Made by a program: the position numbers and the translations under genes. The notes beneath the pieces are model-generated. The model saw only the letters and a program-made list of their open reading frames with translations, ran no database searches and was not told the DNA's origin. A stretch of 64,000 bases of DNA from Litsea cubeba (taxonomy: Eukaryota > Streptophyta > Magnoliopsida > Laurales > Lauraceae): assembly GCA_012931725.1 (NCBI GenBank), contig CM022952.1, positions 59,349,772 to 59,413,771 of the forward strand, read 5' to 3'. Every line of letters starts with the position of its first letter. Within the stretch, counting starts at the first letter, position 1. Positions 9,142 through 20,344 of this stretch are shown here, in pieces.

Positions 9142-12100
9142 TGTCGCGACCCCGGACCGGGAACTAGGGGAAAAGGAGGATCCGAGTCCGGGATCCGGAC
9201 AGTGGTGGGGGTGATGCCGCGCCACGTGCATCTCTTTGGCTAAACCGCACACGGTGTTGAAAGAACATTTATCCGTGCACGTGATTTCCCACAGGGTTCC
9301 GCGTTGAGGATTATCTTTACACATAATCTCACATATAACCATATCAAATATATTCTCAAGATTGCGGAAGCGTGTAGCAAACCATATTAGTACTATTCAA
9401 TTCCATAAACGAGACTGATTTATGATTTAACATAACAAGATATCAGAATGAGCAATGATCATAAGCATATTTCCCCAAAAGTAAGGTTAAGTATATTTAC
9501 AAAATTTCAGTTGATTAATGCCCAAAAATAACGGTCAACAAAGACCGTACAACCAAATGAAACCTAAAATAAAGATATTATAAGTTCCCAAAGTATCGTT
9601 CTCAAGGCAAGGCCGAATGTCTACATGACATCATCGGCTTGCCACTCAATCACTCGCTGCGGTTCGCCGACCGCCTCCTCCGGCTCCTCCTCAAAGGCAA
9701 TAAGCTCGGGACCTGAGTACCAAAATAAATGGATCAGACACGACGGTCTGGCAGGTGGGTGAAAAGATATAACAACAATTCAAAACAAAGATGCCTTTAG
9801 AAACATAGTAAAAATCTAGATAAACAATGAATTTTCATAAAGAAGAATGCAACATTTAAAAGAGTAACGTATGCAAATAAAACATGTAAGGTGACAAGGA
9901 TTCGGGACTAACAAGGTGGCAACCACACAAAGCTAAATCCTCTCTCACAAAAGTGATGAGAGCACATCGGGACATTGACCTCAGTCACACGAGGTGAGGA
10001 GAATCAACGACGTTAACCTCAGTCACACGAGGTGAGGAGAATCAACGATTTTTATATAATAAATACATATAATACTCTGCGGGACCACGGTAGCGAACCG
10101 GGTATATCGGGGCGAGGCGGGAACCATGCTGCAGCGGGTATAACTGAAGGGGGATATCCAAACCGGTGGATCAAACCGATAAGGTTATCCAAGCTGAGTG
10201 GTGCCGACTCATAGGTAACATGTGAAAATCAAAACAAATAATTACACATAACGGGGCGGGAACCCATAGGTACAAAACGTATAAAAGTCGGGACGGGTCT
10301 AAAAAAATTAACAATATGGTAACACAATGTTCTCGGTTCGAGAGTACTCACAAATCACGATTTAAATCTCAAAATAGGGGATTGATTGAAAATCAAATAC
10401 AAATAGTTTCCAATATCTTTACAGGCTAACAAAAAGGGTTTCTAGAATTGAATCAGTGCGAATAGGGTCCCGTATGTCGGTTATGATGAAATTTTGGTAC
10501 TCTTTAAGAGTTAGGGACATTCCGGGTCCTTATACACATTGGTCAATCTAGAAGACCTCATGGAATCTCCATGATGAGGTTTCTCCTTCTTCCGGACTTC
10601 ATATAATGCCTTACATGGCATTGGGGCTCCATATGATACCTCCCCAAGCCAAAAAAATAAGTTTCAAACCCTTAGGCATTGACCCATGACAGACAGGCAG
10701 TTCGCTCGAGTGAACTGGGAGGTTCGCTCGGGCGAACAGCTCTCTGTTTGGGGTTCGCTCAAGCGGACTTTAAGGTTCGCTCGAGCGGACCTGTTCAGAT
10801 TATGTTGGCTCGAGCGATCAGAGGGGTTGGCTCGAGCCAACGAGGTTCTGTGACGGGTTCGCTCGAGCGATGTGTCACAATCGCTCGAGCGAACTGTCCA
10901 GAAACTCATTTTCTGAATACAGTCCGTTCCTTCATTTTCTCCCCCTTTCATTATCCTTTGGGCATCCTTTTATACATACAATTAAGGGTCTCAAACCTTC
11001 CTTTCAACCCCATTCAATCCATCATCAACTCCCCTAACAACCACTCCCATAAATCATTCATTTCTCCATCACTTCCACCTCATTCAATGCAAGACATCTC
11101 CATAAATGCAAATCCATAAATGATCATAAATGATCTAAAAGCAAGACAATAAAACATATGTTCTCCAATAGGACTATAAGTAGTCTAATATTATGCATGT
11201 TTCCAAAATCATGAAAACTCATAAAGATGACTTGGGTAAAAGCAATAAATAAGAGTTCAAATCTTTCATAGCAAGAAAACAAGAAATCAATCCATTCATC
11301 CACTTGCCTTGGGTCCAATGCAAATCAAATTGAGCTCTAGACACCTCTTAAGTCCACAATCAAACACCTATGCACAAAACCCCCAAATCCAAACCCTAGA
11401 ATATCAAAATCCAAGTAAAACAAAACGAGATCTTTCAATAATCAAAATGGAGTTTCCCTAGGGCTAAACAAACAAGATTATAAAACTTTTAGGAAGATCA
11501 CTTACAAAGAAGTTCTTCAAAAAGCGAGGTGTTGTCCATAGGAAGTCTTGGAGTGGGCGGTTTTCTTCAAAAATGGTATCAAGATGAAGGCCTTGAGATG
11601 AGGAAGAAGATTGTAGCCTCTAATTTTCCATTAGCATTAGCTTAGTGGGGGATTGAAGATGAAGAGGCAGGAAAAAGGTAAGGGAAAACCCTTAGGGCTG
11701 GGATTTCTCTTCTCCTCTAGGGTTTTGCCAGAAATGGGAAAAAGAAGAAGAAGCTTTCTATATATAGTGAGGATGGGGCCCACAACTTAAAAGACTTCTC
11801 GGGCTCAAAACATGATTCTCGGGGCTTCAAACAAATTCGACGAAGAAGACAAAGTTGATCGGAAAAATTTCTAGTTTCCAAAAAGTATATATTTTGCACA
11901 TTTTGGTAACATTGAAATCGGTGTCCAGATTTTGGGTAAAAAGACCATTTTGCCCTCAATTAGTGAAAAATCGGGTTTAAGATCTTCGAACGAAAACGAT
12001 GTCAAAATGGAAGTTGCAGGGATTAACAAGATAAGTCCAATGGGGTAAAAACACAATTCTTGGAAGTCATCGGTAGACCCCAATCTCGCACAATTCCTAA

Positions 12101-12264
12101 CAAGAACCCCCAAAGGGCCCCACAAATAAAAAGGCTCTCCAAATTTCCCAAAGCTATTATAAAAGCTATTCTAATCCCCAACTAGTCCAAAGACCACTAA
12201 ACACACTAGACTAAAACACAACTTAATCAACTCTAAACGAGGTCTCTCGGGTCGGGGTCTTACA
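9142..12264 (-). repeat. Tekay 3' LTR
   Basis: 3,123 bp, nearly identical to 17,234-20,339. Minus-strand start TGTAAGACCCCGACCC at 12,264 and end GGGGTCGCGACA at 9,142. It contains an array of GCTCGAGC palindromes (10,700-10,894) with one 22-bp unit more than the 5' LTR. It also contains the conserved block at 9,734-9,759 shared with LTR families B and C. There are no coding sequences. Confidence 0.95.
10700..10894. repeat. GCTCGAGC palindrome array in Tekay 3' LTR
   Basis: About eight imperfect copies of TTCGCTCGAGCGAA-type or TTGGCTCGAGC-type palindromes in 195 bp. One perfect 16-bp palindrome GTTGGCTCGAGCCAAC lies at 10,826-10,841. The array recurs in the 5' LTR and in family C. Confidence 0.85.
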
Positions 12265-12277
12265 TCCTCCACCCCTT
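12265..12277 (-). other. Tekay polypurine tract
   Basis: Minus-strand AAGGGGTGGAGGA directly precedes the 3' LTR start TGTAAGACC. It primes plus-strand DNA synthesis. The gag-pol stop codon TAA (12,276-12,278) overlaps its first bases. The same arrangement, AAAGGGGGGAGGA then TGTAAGACCC, is found in family B. Confidence 0.9.
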
Positions 12278-15200
12278 AGGACATTTGGTCCTCCAAATGG
12301 AAATTAAAACTCACCTCTGGTAGAAGATGTGGGTACTTCTTTTGAACTTGATCCTGTAATTCCCAAGTTGCTTCTTCCGGTCCATGATTCTCCCAAAGTA
12401 CCTTGACCCACTGAATAGTCCGAGTTCTCAAGTCTTGTTCCTTGGTGTCAATGATTTGCTTAGGCTTCTCAACATAGGTCGCATCTTCTCGAATTTCTAA
12501 CGGCTCATAACGGAATATGTGTAGACTGTCGGGAACGTACTTCTTCAACATAGATACATGGAAAACATTGTGTACACCGGAAAGTTCAGGTGGTAAGGCT
12601 AACCGATAGGCCACATCACCAATCCTACTCACAATGTCGTACGGTCCAACGTATCTCCTAGACAATTTGCCCTTCTGTCCAAACCTCAAAGTTCCACGAG
12701 TAGGTGACACTTTCAAGAAAACCTTATCTCCTTCTTTGAACTGTAAATCCCTTCTGTGAGAGTCTGCATAACTCTTCTGTCTACTCTGAGCCACTTTCAG
12801 ACGTTCTTGGATCAACTTGACCTTGTCACTTGTCTCACTAACAATGGTCGGTCCATGGAAACTGCGAGTACCAACTTCTTCCCAACAAACAGGTGTTCTA
12901 CACCTTCTGCCATACAAGGCCTCAAAAGGTGCCATACCGATACTCGAGTGGAAACTGTTGTTGTAAGCGAACTCACACAACGGTAACGCTTCATCCCACT
13001 GAGTCTTGAAATCTAACACACAAGCTCGAAGCATATCCTCAAGTGTCTGAATTATCCTTTCTGACTGGCCATCGGTCTGTGGGTGATAGGCTGTGCTGAA
13101 CTGTAACTTTGTACCCATAGACTCATGCAATGTCTTCCAAAATCTTGAGACAAATCTGCTGTCTCTATCGGATGTGATGGAAACTGGCTGTCCATGACGA
13201 CTGACAATCTCTGTGACAAACAACTGTGCCAAAGGTAACATATGCATCTTCTTTCCAGTCTTCATCGGTAGGAAATGAGCTGACTTGGTGAGACGGTCCA
13301 CTATGACCCAAATAGCATCATTGCCCTTACTAGTCTTTGGTAAACCCGATATGAAGTCCATGGTAATATGCTCCCATTTCCATTCCGGAATCTCTAATGG
13401 TCGTAGTAATCCTGGAGGCTTCTGGTGTTCTGCCTTGATCAACTGACATGTCATACAACGAGAGACGAAAGCTGCTATCTCTCTCTTCATGTTATTCCAC
13501 CAAAATCTGCCCTTCAAATTCTGGTACATCTTCGTACTGCCCGGGTGTATGGAATACTTGGTATTGTGAGCCTCAGACATGATATCATTCCTCAAGTCCT
13601 CCAAGTTAGGCACACACAGACGGTCTCGGTAATACAAAACTCCGTCTACAATATGAAAATCCGGACGATCTGCTAGGTGCTCAGAAATCTTAGCCAACTC
13701 TGGGTCTTGTAACTGACTCTCTTTGATCTTCTGAATGAACGAAGGCTCTGACACTGACATGTTTGCTAACATGACACCCTCTCTTAGTGGCTGAAAATCC
13801 ACTCTCATCTCCTCTAACTGTTGTACCACATAAGTCCCCCGAAGACTTGCCATGCTCACTGACTTTCTGCTCAAGGCATCTGCAACTACATTCGCTTTCC
13901 CCGGGTGATACTTGATTGGAAAATCATAGTCTTTAATATATTCCATCCATCTCCTTTGCCTCATGTTCAACTCCTTCTGAGAAAACAAGTATTGTAGGCT
14001 ACGGTGATCGGAGTGAACCTCAAACTTCTCTCCATAGAGGTAGTGTCTCCACATCTTCAAAGCTAAAACAACTGCGGCCAACTCGAGATCATGTGTTGCA
14101 TAGTTCTTCTCATGATCCTTCAACTGCCGGGATCCATATGCAACTACCTTCCCATCTTGCATTAACACGCATCCAAGTCCAACATTGGAAGCATCGGTAA
14201 AAATGGTAAAACCGCCGCTCCCAGATGGCAAAGTCAGGACTGGAGCTGTAGTCAATCTCTTCTTAAGCTCTTGGAAACTAGCTTCACACTTGTCTGTCCA
14301 AACATATGGTGCATCCTTCCTTGTCAACTTCGTCAAAGGTGACGCAATCGACGAAAATCCTTGTACAAACCTCCGATAATATCCTGCCAATCCAAGAAAA
14401 CTCCTGATCTCCGATGCATTTTTCGGTCTGTCCCAATTCATGACTGCCTCAATCTTGGACGGGTCCACTGATAATCCTTCTTTGGAGATGATATGACCCA
14501 GAAATGTGACTTGGTCCAACCAAAATTCACACTTACTAAGTTTTGCAAACAACTGATTCTCCCTCAAAAGCTGGAGTGCTATTCTCAAATGTTCTTCGTG
14601 CTCTCCTTTGGTCTTGGAATATACCAAAATATCATCAATAAACACTACTGTAAACTGATCCAAATACTCCGCAAATATTTTGTTCATCAATGCCATGAAA
14701 ACTGCCGGTGCATTAGTCAAACCAAATGGCATCACTAGAAATTCGTAGTGTCCATATCTTGTACGAAAGGCTGTTTTTGGTACATCTGAGTCTCTAACTC
14801 TCAACTGATGGTAGCCTGACCTCAAATCAATCTTCGAAAAATAAGCAGCTCCTTGCAACTGATCGAACAATTCATCTATCCTTGGCAATGGATATTTGTT
14901 TTTGATGGTCACTTGGTTCAATCTTCTATAGTCAATACACATTCTCATGGAACCATCCTTCTTCTTCACAAATAAAACTGGTGCTCCCCACGGTGACACA
15001 CTAGGTTTCACAAAACCTTTGTCTAAGAGTTCTTGCAATTGCATCTTCAACTCTCCCAATTCTGCCGGGGCCATTCTATAAGGTGCGATAGATATCGGAG
15101 CGGTCCCCGGTAACAACTCAATAGTGAAGTCTATCTCTCTAATGGGTGGCAATCCTGGTATCTCCTCCGGGAAAACATCTGGAAACTCACAGACAATTGG

Positions 15201-17081
15201 AATCTCCTCCACCCCTTGGGACCGTTTATCCTCCGTGATAAATGCCAAATAACCCTCACAACCACTTTTTAGAAGTCTATCAGCCTTCAATGCTGAAATA
15301 AAACCTGCACCAGAATTACTCCTCTCTCCCTGAAACAACACCCCTGCTTGGGTCTCCTCTAACTTAAAAGTTAAGGTCTTATGGAAACAATCCATAGTAG
15401 CATGGTATCCTGCTAACCAATCCATCCCTAGGATGACATCAAAATCCTGCATCTCCAATAAAATGAGATCTGCCGGTAATACTACTTCTCCTATCATGAC
15501 TGGGCAACTAGGGTAAAAAGTTCTACAAACAACTTCCTTACCTAAAGGGGTAGTCACAGTCAAAATGAAACTCAACTCTCTAGCATGCATATCAATCAAC
15601 TTAGCAAATTTTGGAGATAGGAATGAGTGAGTAGAGCCAGGGTCAAACAAAACCTTGGCATTAAAATCACAGACGAGAAGTGTACCTTCCACTACATTGC
15701 CCTCAGCCTCTGCATCAGCTCTATTGACAGCATAGAGTTGTGCCCTCTGTTGTGGCCTGTTCTGTCCTTGCTGTTGCCTGCCTTGTTGTGCATTCCTGTT
15801 CTGATTCTGAGGACGCTGATTCTGATTTTGATTCTGCCCTTGCTGACGGGCCTGTTGTTGCTGTTGTTGCTGTGGCCTAAACTGTTGCTGAGGTGCTTGT
15901 TGTTGTAGTGGCCTTGCTTGATTCTGGACCACCAACGCATTCTGAGGTGGTGCCTGACGCTGTGCTCCTTGCTGCTGCCTATTATGTCTATCAGGCCTTG
16001 GACAATCCTTCATTTGGTGGTTCATGGAGCCACATCTAAAGCATGCTCCTGTAATAAAGCGGCAATTGGCACTCTCGTGGTTTTTCCCACAGTGGATACA
16101 AACCACTGGATTCTGCACATTCTGCTCCTGCCTTGGCCTTTTGTTCTGGTTGTTTCTTTGCTGATAGTTCTGCTGTTGGCCTTGGCCCTTTCCTTGGTTC
16201 TTGATGATCTTGTTGTGGAAGTTCTCAAATTTGTATGCTCTCTTGACAACTTCTTCAAAGGTAACGGGTGGTACAACCCCGGTAGCATCCCTCTCAATAA
16301 TCGGGTGAAGTCCCTCAAGGAACTTGGTTATCTTCTTCTCAACCGTGTCTATCAACTCAGGTGCATACCTTGACAATCTCTCGAATTTGGTAAGGTATTC
16401 GAGGACTGTCATGTTCCCTTGCACAAGTTGCTGAAATTCTGCTGCCTTTTGTCTCTTGACATGTGCAGGTACATATTTCTCTCCAAACTGTCTCTTGAAG
16501 TTAACCCAAGCTTCTGCATCAGCTATTGTCCTGTATTCTGCCTTGACGGTCTTCCACCAAATATCTGCTAAACCCACAAACATAGAGGCTGCAAGCTGTA
16601 CACGTTCTACTCCGGTACATATGAATATCTCAAATACGTTTTCGGTGTGCTCAAGCCAATCATCTGCTGCCATTGGATCCTCAGTCCCCAAAAACTCTTT
16701 CGGTCCTCTCTTCCTGAACCGCTCATACAACACATTAGGATCATTCCCTCTAATATTCACCGGACCAGGTGGTGCAACTGGGATTGGTTCCGGTCTCCTC
16801 TCTAATATCCCCAACAACTGTGATTGCATTTGAGCTATCTCCCTAGCATGATCCTCGTCTTTCTTAAGCATCTGTTCTTGCAATCTGGTCTGTGTCTCAT
16901 ATGCTTGTGCTTGGAGCCTAGCCTGGTTCTCATTTGCCTGGCGTTGTTGGTCAATCATAGCCTGCATCATCTGTTGGAATTGGTTCTGCATGTTGTCTTG
17001 TGGTTCCTCTGCAATAGGTTCTGTATTCTCACTGTTACTGGCAACGTGATTACTGTTTGCTGTTCTTTTACGAGGTGGCAT
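12276..17081 (-). CDS. Tekay gag-pol polyprotein, intact
   Basis: A single open frame of about 1,600 codons. I prefer the start at MPPRKR (17,081), the usual Tekay Gag beginning; an in-frame ATG five codons upstream is possible. Numbered from that upstream Met, the domains are as follows. Gag retrotransposon domain, about 130-290 (WLEHTENVF, WWKTVKAEY). Gln-rich linker with zinc knuckle CFRCGSMNHQMKDC near 352. Aspartic protease DPGSTHSF near 484. RT with catalytic FIDD near 818. RNase H (FTDASNVGLG, later KANVVADALSRK). Integrase zinc finger (HPGSTKMY..., CMTCQ near 1,213), then the D-D-E core (WEHITMDFISG, TSDRDSRF, HPQTDGQSERI). A C-terminal chromodomain-like segment follows (VKVLWENHGPEEATWE). 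The chromodomain and long LTRs place it in Tekay/Del. No stop or frameshift is seen, so it could be active. Confidence 0.95.
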   Translation of the reverse strand: MPPRKRTANSNHVASNSENTEPIAEEPQDNMQNQFQQMMQAMIDQQRQANENQARLQAQAYETQTRLQEQMLKKDEDHAREIAQMQSQLLGILERRPEPIPVAPPGPVNIRGNDPNVLYERFRKRGPKEFLGTEDPMAADDWLEHTENVFEIFICTGVERVQLAASMFVGLADIWWKTVKAEYRTIADAEAWVNFKRQFGEKYVPAHVKRQKAAEFQQLVQGNMTVLEYLTKFERLSRYAPELIDTVEKKITKFLEGLHPIIERDATGVVPPVTFEEVVKRAYKFENFHNKIIKNQGKGQGQQQNYQQRNNQNKRPRQEQNVQNPVVCIHCGKNHESANCRFITGACFRCGSMNHQMKDCPRPDRHNRQQQGAQRQAPPQNALVVQNQARPLQQQAPQQQFRPQQQQQQQARQQGQNQNQNQRPQNQNRNAQQGRQQQGQNRPQQRAQLYAVNRADAEAEGNVVEGTLLVCDFNAKVLFDPGSTHSFLSPKFAKLIDMHARELSFILTVTTPLGKEVVCRTFYPSCPVMIGEVVLPADLILLEMQDFDVILGMDWLAGYHATMDCFHKTLTFKLEETQAGVLFQGERSNSGAGFISALKADRLLKSGCEGYLAFITEDKRSQGVEEIPIVCEFPDVFPEEIPGLPPIREIDFTIELLPGTAPISIAPYRMAPAELGELKMQLQELLDKGFVKPSVSPWGAPVLFVKKKDGSMRMCIDYRRLNQVTIKNKYPLPRIDELFDQLQGAAYFSKIDLRSGYHQLRVRDSDVPKTAFRTRYGHYEFLVMPFGLTNAPAVFMALMNKIFAEYLDQFTVVFIDDILVYSKTKGEHEEHLRIALQLLRENQLFAKLSKCEFWLDQVTFLGHIISKEGLSVDPSKIEAVMNWDRPKNASEIRSFLGLAGYYRRFVQGFSSIASPLTKLTRKDAPYVWTDKCEASFQELKKRLTTAPVLTLPSGSGGFTIFTDASNVGLGCVLMQDGKVVAYGSRQLKDHEKNYATHDLELAAVVLALKMWRHYLYGEKFEVHSDHRSLQYLFSQKELNMRQRRWMEYIKDYDFPIKYHPGKANVVADALSRKSVSMASLRGTYVVQQLEEMRVDFQPLREGVMLANMSVSEPSFIQKIKESQLQDPELAKISEHLADRPDFHIVDGVLYYRDRLCVPNLEDLRNDIMSEAHNTKYSIHPGSTKMYQNLKGRFWWNNMKREIAAFVSRCMTCQLIKAEHQKPPGLLRPLEIPEWKWEHITMDFISGLPKTSKGNDAIWVIVDRLTKSAHFLPMKTGKKMHMLPLAQLFVTEIVSRHGQPVSITSDRDSRFVSRFWKTLHESMGTKLQFSTAYHPQTDGQSERIIQTLEDMLRACVLDFKTQWDEALPLCEFAYNNSFHSSIGMAPFEALYGRRCRTPVCWEEVGTRSFHGPTIVSETSDKVKLIQERLKVAQSRQKSYADSHRRDLQFKEGDKVFLKVSPTRGTLRFGQKGKLSRRYVGPYDIVSRIGDVAYRLALPPELSGVHNVFHVSMLKKYVPDSLHIFRYEPLEIREDATYVEKPKQIIDTKEQDLRTRTIQWVKVLWENHGPEEATWELQDQVQKKYPHLLPEVSFNFHLEDQMS

Positions 17082-17217
17082 AACGCTGCAAAACAAATTG
17101 TTAGCACATATAAATCAAGTACAGGGTGGTCACACATTGCTCACACGATTCTATCTAACGAATCCTCGCCACGTACTTAAGATTTCTAGTTTCTTTTAAT
17201 TGCCTGAAACATGTCCC

Positions 17218-17229
17218 GCTCTGATACCA
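17218..17229 (-). other. Tekay primer-binding site
   Basis: Minus-strand TGGTATCAGAGC lies four bases inside the 5' LTR end. It is complementary to the 3' end of initiator tRNA-Met and primes minus-strand DNA synthesis. The same site is used by family B and the copia elements here. Confidence 0.95.
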
Positions 17230-17233
17230 GTCC

Positions 17234-20200
17234 TGTCGCGACCCCGGACCGGGAACTAGGGGAAAAGGAGGATCCGAGTCCGGGATCCGGACAGTGGTGG
17301 GGGTGATGCCGCGCCACGTGCATCTCTTTGGCTAAACCGCACACGGTGTTGAAAGAACATTTATCCGTGCACGTGATTTCCCACAGGGTTCCGCGGTGAG
17401 GATTATCTTTACACATAATCTCACATATAACCATATCAAATATATTCTCAAGATTGCGGAAGCGTGTAGCAAACCATATTAGTACTATTCAATTCCATAA
17501 ACGAGACTGATTTATGATTTAACATAACAAGATATCAGAATGAGCAATGATCATAAGCATATTTCCCCAAAAGTAAGGTTAAGTATATTTACAAAATTTC
17601 AGTTGATTAATGCCCAAAAATAACGGTCAACAAAGACCGTACAACCAAATGAAACCTAAAATAAAGATATTATAAGTTCCCAAAGTATCGTTCTCAAGGC
17701 AAGGCCGAATGTCTACATGACATCATCGGCTTGCCACTCAATCACTCGCTGCGGTTCGCCGACCGCCTCCTCCGGCTCCTCCTCAAAGGCAATAAGCTCG
17801 GGACCTGAGTACCAAAATAAATGGATCAGACACGACGGTCTGGCAGGTGGGTGAAAAGATATAACAACAATTCAAAACAAAGATGCCTTTAGAAACATAG
17901 TAAAAATCTAGATAAACAATGAATTTTCATAAAGAAGAATGCAACATTTAAAAGAGTAACGTATGCAAATAAAACATGTAAGGTGACAAGGATTCGGGAC
18001 TAACAAGGTGGCAACCACACAAAGCTAAATCCTCTCTCACAAAAGTGATGAGAGCACATCGGGACATTGACCTCAGTCACACGAGGTGAGGAGAATCAAC
18101 GACGTTAACCTCAGTCACACGAGGTGAGGAGAATCAACGATTTTTATATAATAAATACATATAATACTCTGCGGGACCACGGTAGCGAACCGGGTATATC
18201 GGGGCGAGGCGGGAACCATGCTGCAGCGGGTATAACTGAAGGGGGATATCCAAACCGGTGGATCAAACCGATAAGGTTATCCAAGCTGAGTGGTGCCGAC
18301 TCATAGGTAACATGCGAAAATCAAAACAAATAATTACACATAACGGGGCGGGAACCCATAGGTACAAAACGTATAAAAGTCGGGACGGGTCTAAAAAAAT
18401 TAACAATATGGTAACACAATGTTCTCGGTTCGAGAGTACTCACAAATCACGATTTAAATCTCAAAATAGGGGATTGATTGAAAATCAAATACAAATAGTT
18501 TCCAATATCTTTACAGGCTAACAAAAAGGGTTTCTAGAATTGAATCAGTGCGAATAGGGTCCCGTATGTCGGTTATGATGAAATTTTGGTACTCTTTAAG
18601 AGTTAGGGACATTCCGGGTCCTTATACACATTGGTCAATCTAGAAGACCTCATGGAATCTCCATGATGAGGTTTCTCCTTCTTCCGGACTTCATATAATG
18701 CCTTACATGGCATTGGGGCTCCATATGATACCTCCCCAAGCCAAAAAAATAAGTTTCAAACCCTTAGGCATTGACCCATGACAGACAGGCAGTTCGCTCG
18801 GGCGAACAGCTCTCTGTTTGGGGTTCGCTCAAGCGGACTTTAAGGTTCGCTCGAGCGGACCTGTTCAGATTATGTTGGCTCGAGCGATCAGAGGGGTTGG
18901 CTCGAGCCAACGAGGTTCTGTGACGGGTTCGCTCGAGCGATGTGTCACAATCGCTCGAGCGAACTGTCCAGAAACTCATTTTCTGAATACAGTCCGTTCC
19001 TTCATTTTCTCCCCCTTTCATTATCCTTTGGGCATCCTTTTATACATACAATTAAGGGTCTCAAACCTTCCTTTCAACCCCATTCAATCCATCATCAACT
19101 CCCCTAACAACCACTCCCATAAATCATTCATTTCTCCATCACTTCCACCTCATTCAATGCAAGACATCTCCATAAATGCAAATCCATAAATGATCATAAA
19201 TGATCTAAAAGCAAGACAATAAAACATATGTTCTCCAATAGGACTATAAGTAGTCTAATATTATGCATGTTTCCAAAATCATGAAAACTCATAAAGATGA
19301 CTTGGGTAAAAGCAATAAATAAGAGTTCAAATCTTTCATAGCAAGAAAACAAGAAATCAATCCATTCATCCACTTGCCTTGGGTCCAATGCAAATCAAAT
19401 TGAGCTCTAGACACCTCTTAAGTCCACAATCAAACACCTATGCACAAAACCCCCAAATCCAAACCCTAGAATATCAAAATCCAAGTAAAACAAAACGAGA
19501 TCTTTCAATAATCAAAATGGAGTTTCCCTAGGGCTAAACAAACAAGATTATAAAACTTTTAGGAAGATCACTTACAAAGAAGTTCTTCAAAAAGCGAGGT
19601 GTTGTCCATAGGAAGTCTTGGAGTGGGCGGTTTTCTTCAAAAATGGTGTCAAGATGAAGGCCTTGAGATGAGGAAGAAGATTGTAGCCTTTAATTTTCCA
19701 TTAGCATTAGCTTAGTGGGGGATTGAAGATGAAGAGGCAGGAAAAAGGTAAGGGAAAACCCTTAGGGCTGGGATTTCTCTTCTCCTCTAGGGTTTTTGCC
19801 AAAAATGGGAAAAAGAAGAAGAAGCTTTCTATATATAGTAAGTGAGGATGGGGCCCACAACTTAAAAGACTTCTCGGGCTCAAAACATGATTCTCGGGGC
19901 TTCAAACAAATTCGACGAAGAAGACAAAGTTGATCGGAAAATTTTCTAGTTTCCAAAAAGTATATATTTTGCACATTTTGGTAACATTGAAATCGGTGTC
20001 CAGATTTTGGGTAAAAAGACCATTTTGCCCTCAATTAGTGAAAAATCGGGTTTAAGGTCTTCGAACGAAAACGATGTCAAAATGGAAGTTGTAGGGATTA
20101 ACAAGATAAGTCCAATGGGGTAAAAACACAATTCTTGGAAGTCATCGGTAGACCCCAATCTCGCACAATTCCTAACAAGAACCCCCAAAGGGCCCCACAA

Positions 20201-20339
20201 ATAAAAAGGCTCTCCAAATTCCCCAAAGCTATTATAAAAGCTATTCTAATCCCCAACTAGTCCAAAGACCACTAAACACACTAGACTAAAACACAACTTA
20301 ATCAACTCTAAACGAGGTCTCTCGGGTCGGGGTCTTACA
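17234..20339 (-). repeat. Tekay 5' LTR
   Basis: 3,106 bp, the partner of 9,142-12,264, with TG...CA ends. It drives transcription on the minus strand. The palindrome array is at 18,792-18,964 and the conserved 20-bp LTR block at 17,826-17,851. Differences from the 3' LTR include a 22-bp loss in the palindrome array and a 4-bp insertion near 19,840. No coding sequence. Confidence 0.95.
18792..18964. repeat. GCTCGAGC palindrome array in Tekay 5' LTR
   Basis: The same array as 10,700-10,894, shorter by 22 bp (one palindrome unit lost between TTCGCTCG repeats). The perfect 16-bp palindrome is at 18,896-18,911. Confidence 0.85.
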
Positions 20340-20344
20340 GGCGA
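20340..20344. repeat. Target-site duplication of Tekay element (right)
   Basis: GGCGA immediately after the LTR end at 20,339 matches 9,137-9,141. Confidence 0.95.

Larger units (their letters stand above)
9142..20339 (-). mobile_element. Intact Tekay/Del chromovirus LTR retrotransposon
   Basis: A complete Ty3-type element of 11.2 kb on the minus strand: 5' LTR 17,234-20,339, primer-binding site, one gag-pol frame, polypurine tract, 3' LTR 9,142-12,264, flanked by GGCGA. LTR termini are TG...CA. By eye the two LTRs differ by about nine substitutions and three small indels over 3.1 kb, which implies a recent insertion. It lies inside an LWD1-like pseudogene fragment, whose frame continues across the insertion once one GGCGA is removed. 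Confidence 0.95.

Noticed and set aside
8701..9342. Long minus-strand open frame (213 codons) as a gene
   Set aside because: It runs across three unrelated sequences: Tekay LTR end, WD40 pseudogene in the wrong frame, and Tat-like leader and LTR. It is a chance open frame across junctions.
10700..10894. CRISPR-like array
   Set aside because: The units are variable palindromes without regular spacers, inside a plant LTR; no cas-like genes occur and the DNA is nuclear.
15627..16373. Leucine-rich plus-strand frames
   Set aside because: Antisense shadows of the Gln-rich Gag linker and Gag domain of the Tekay polyprotein.
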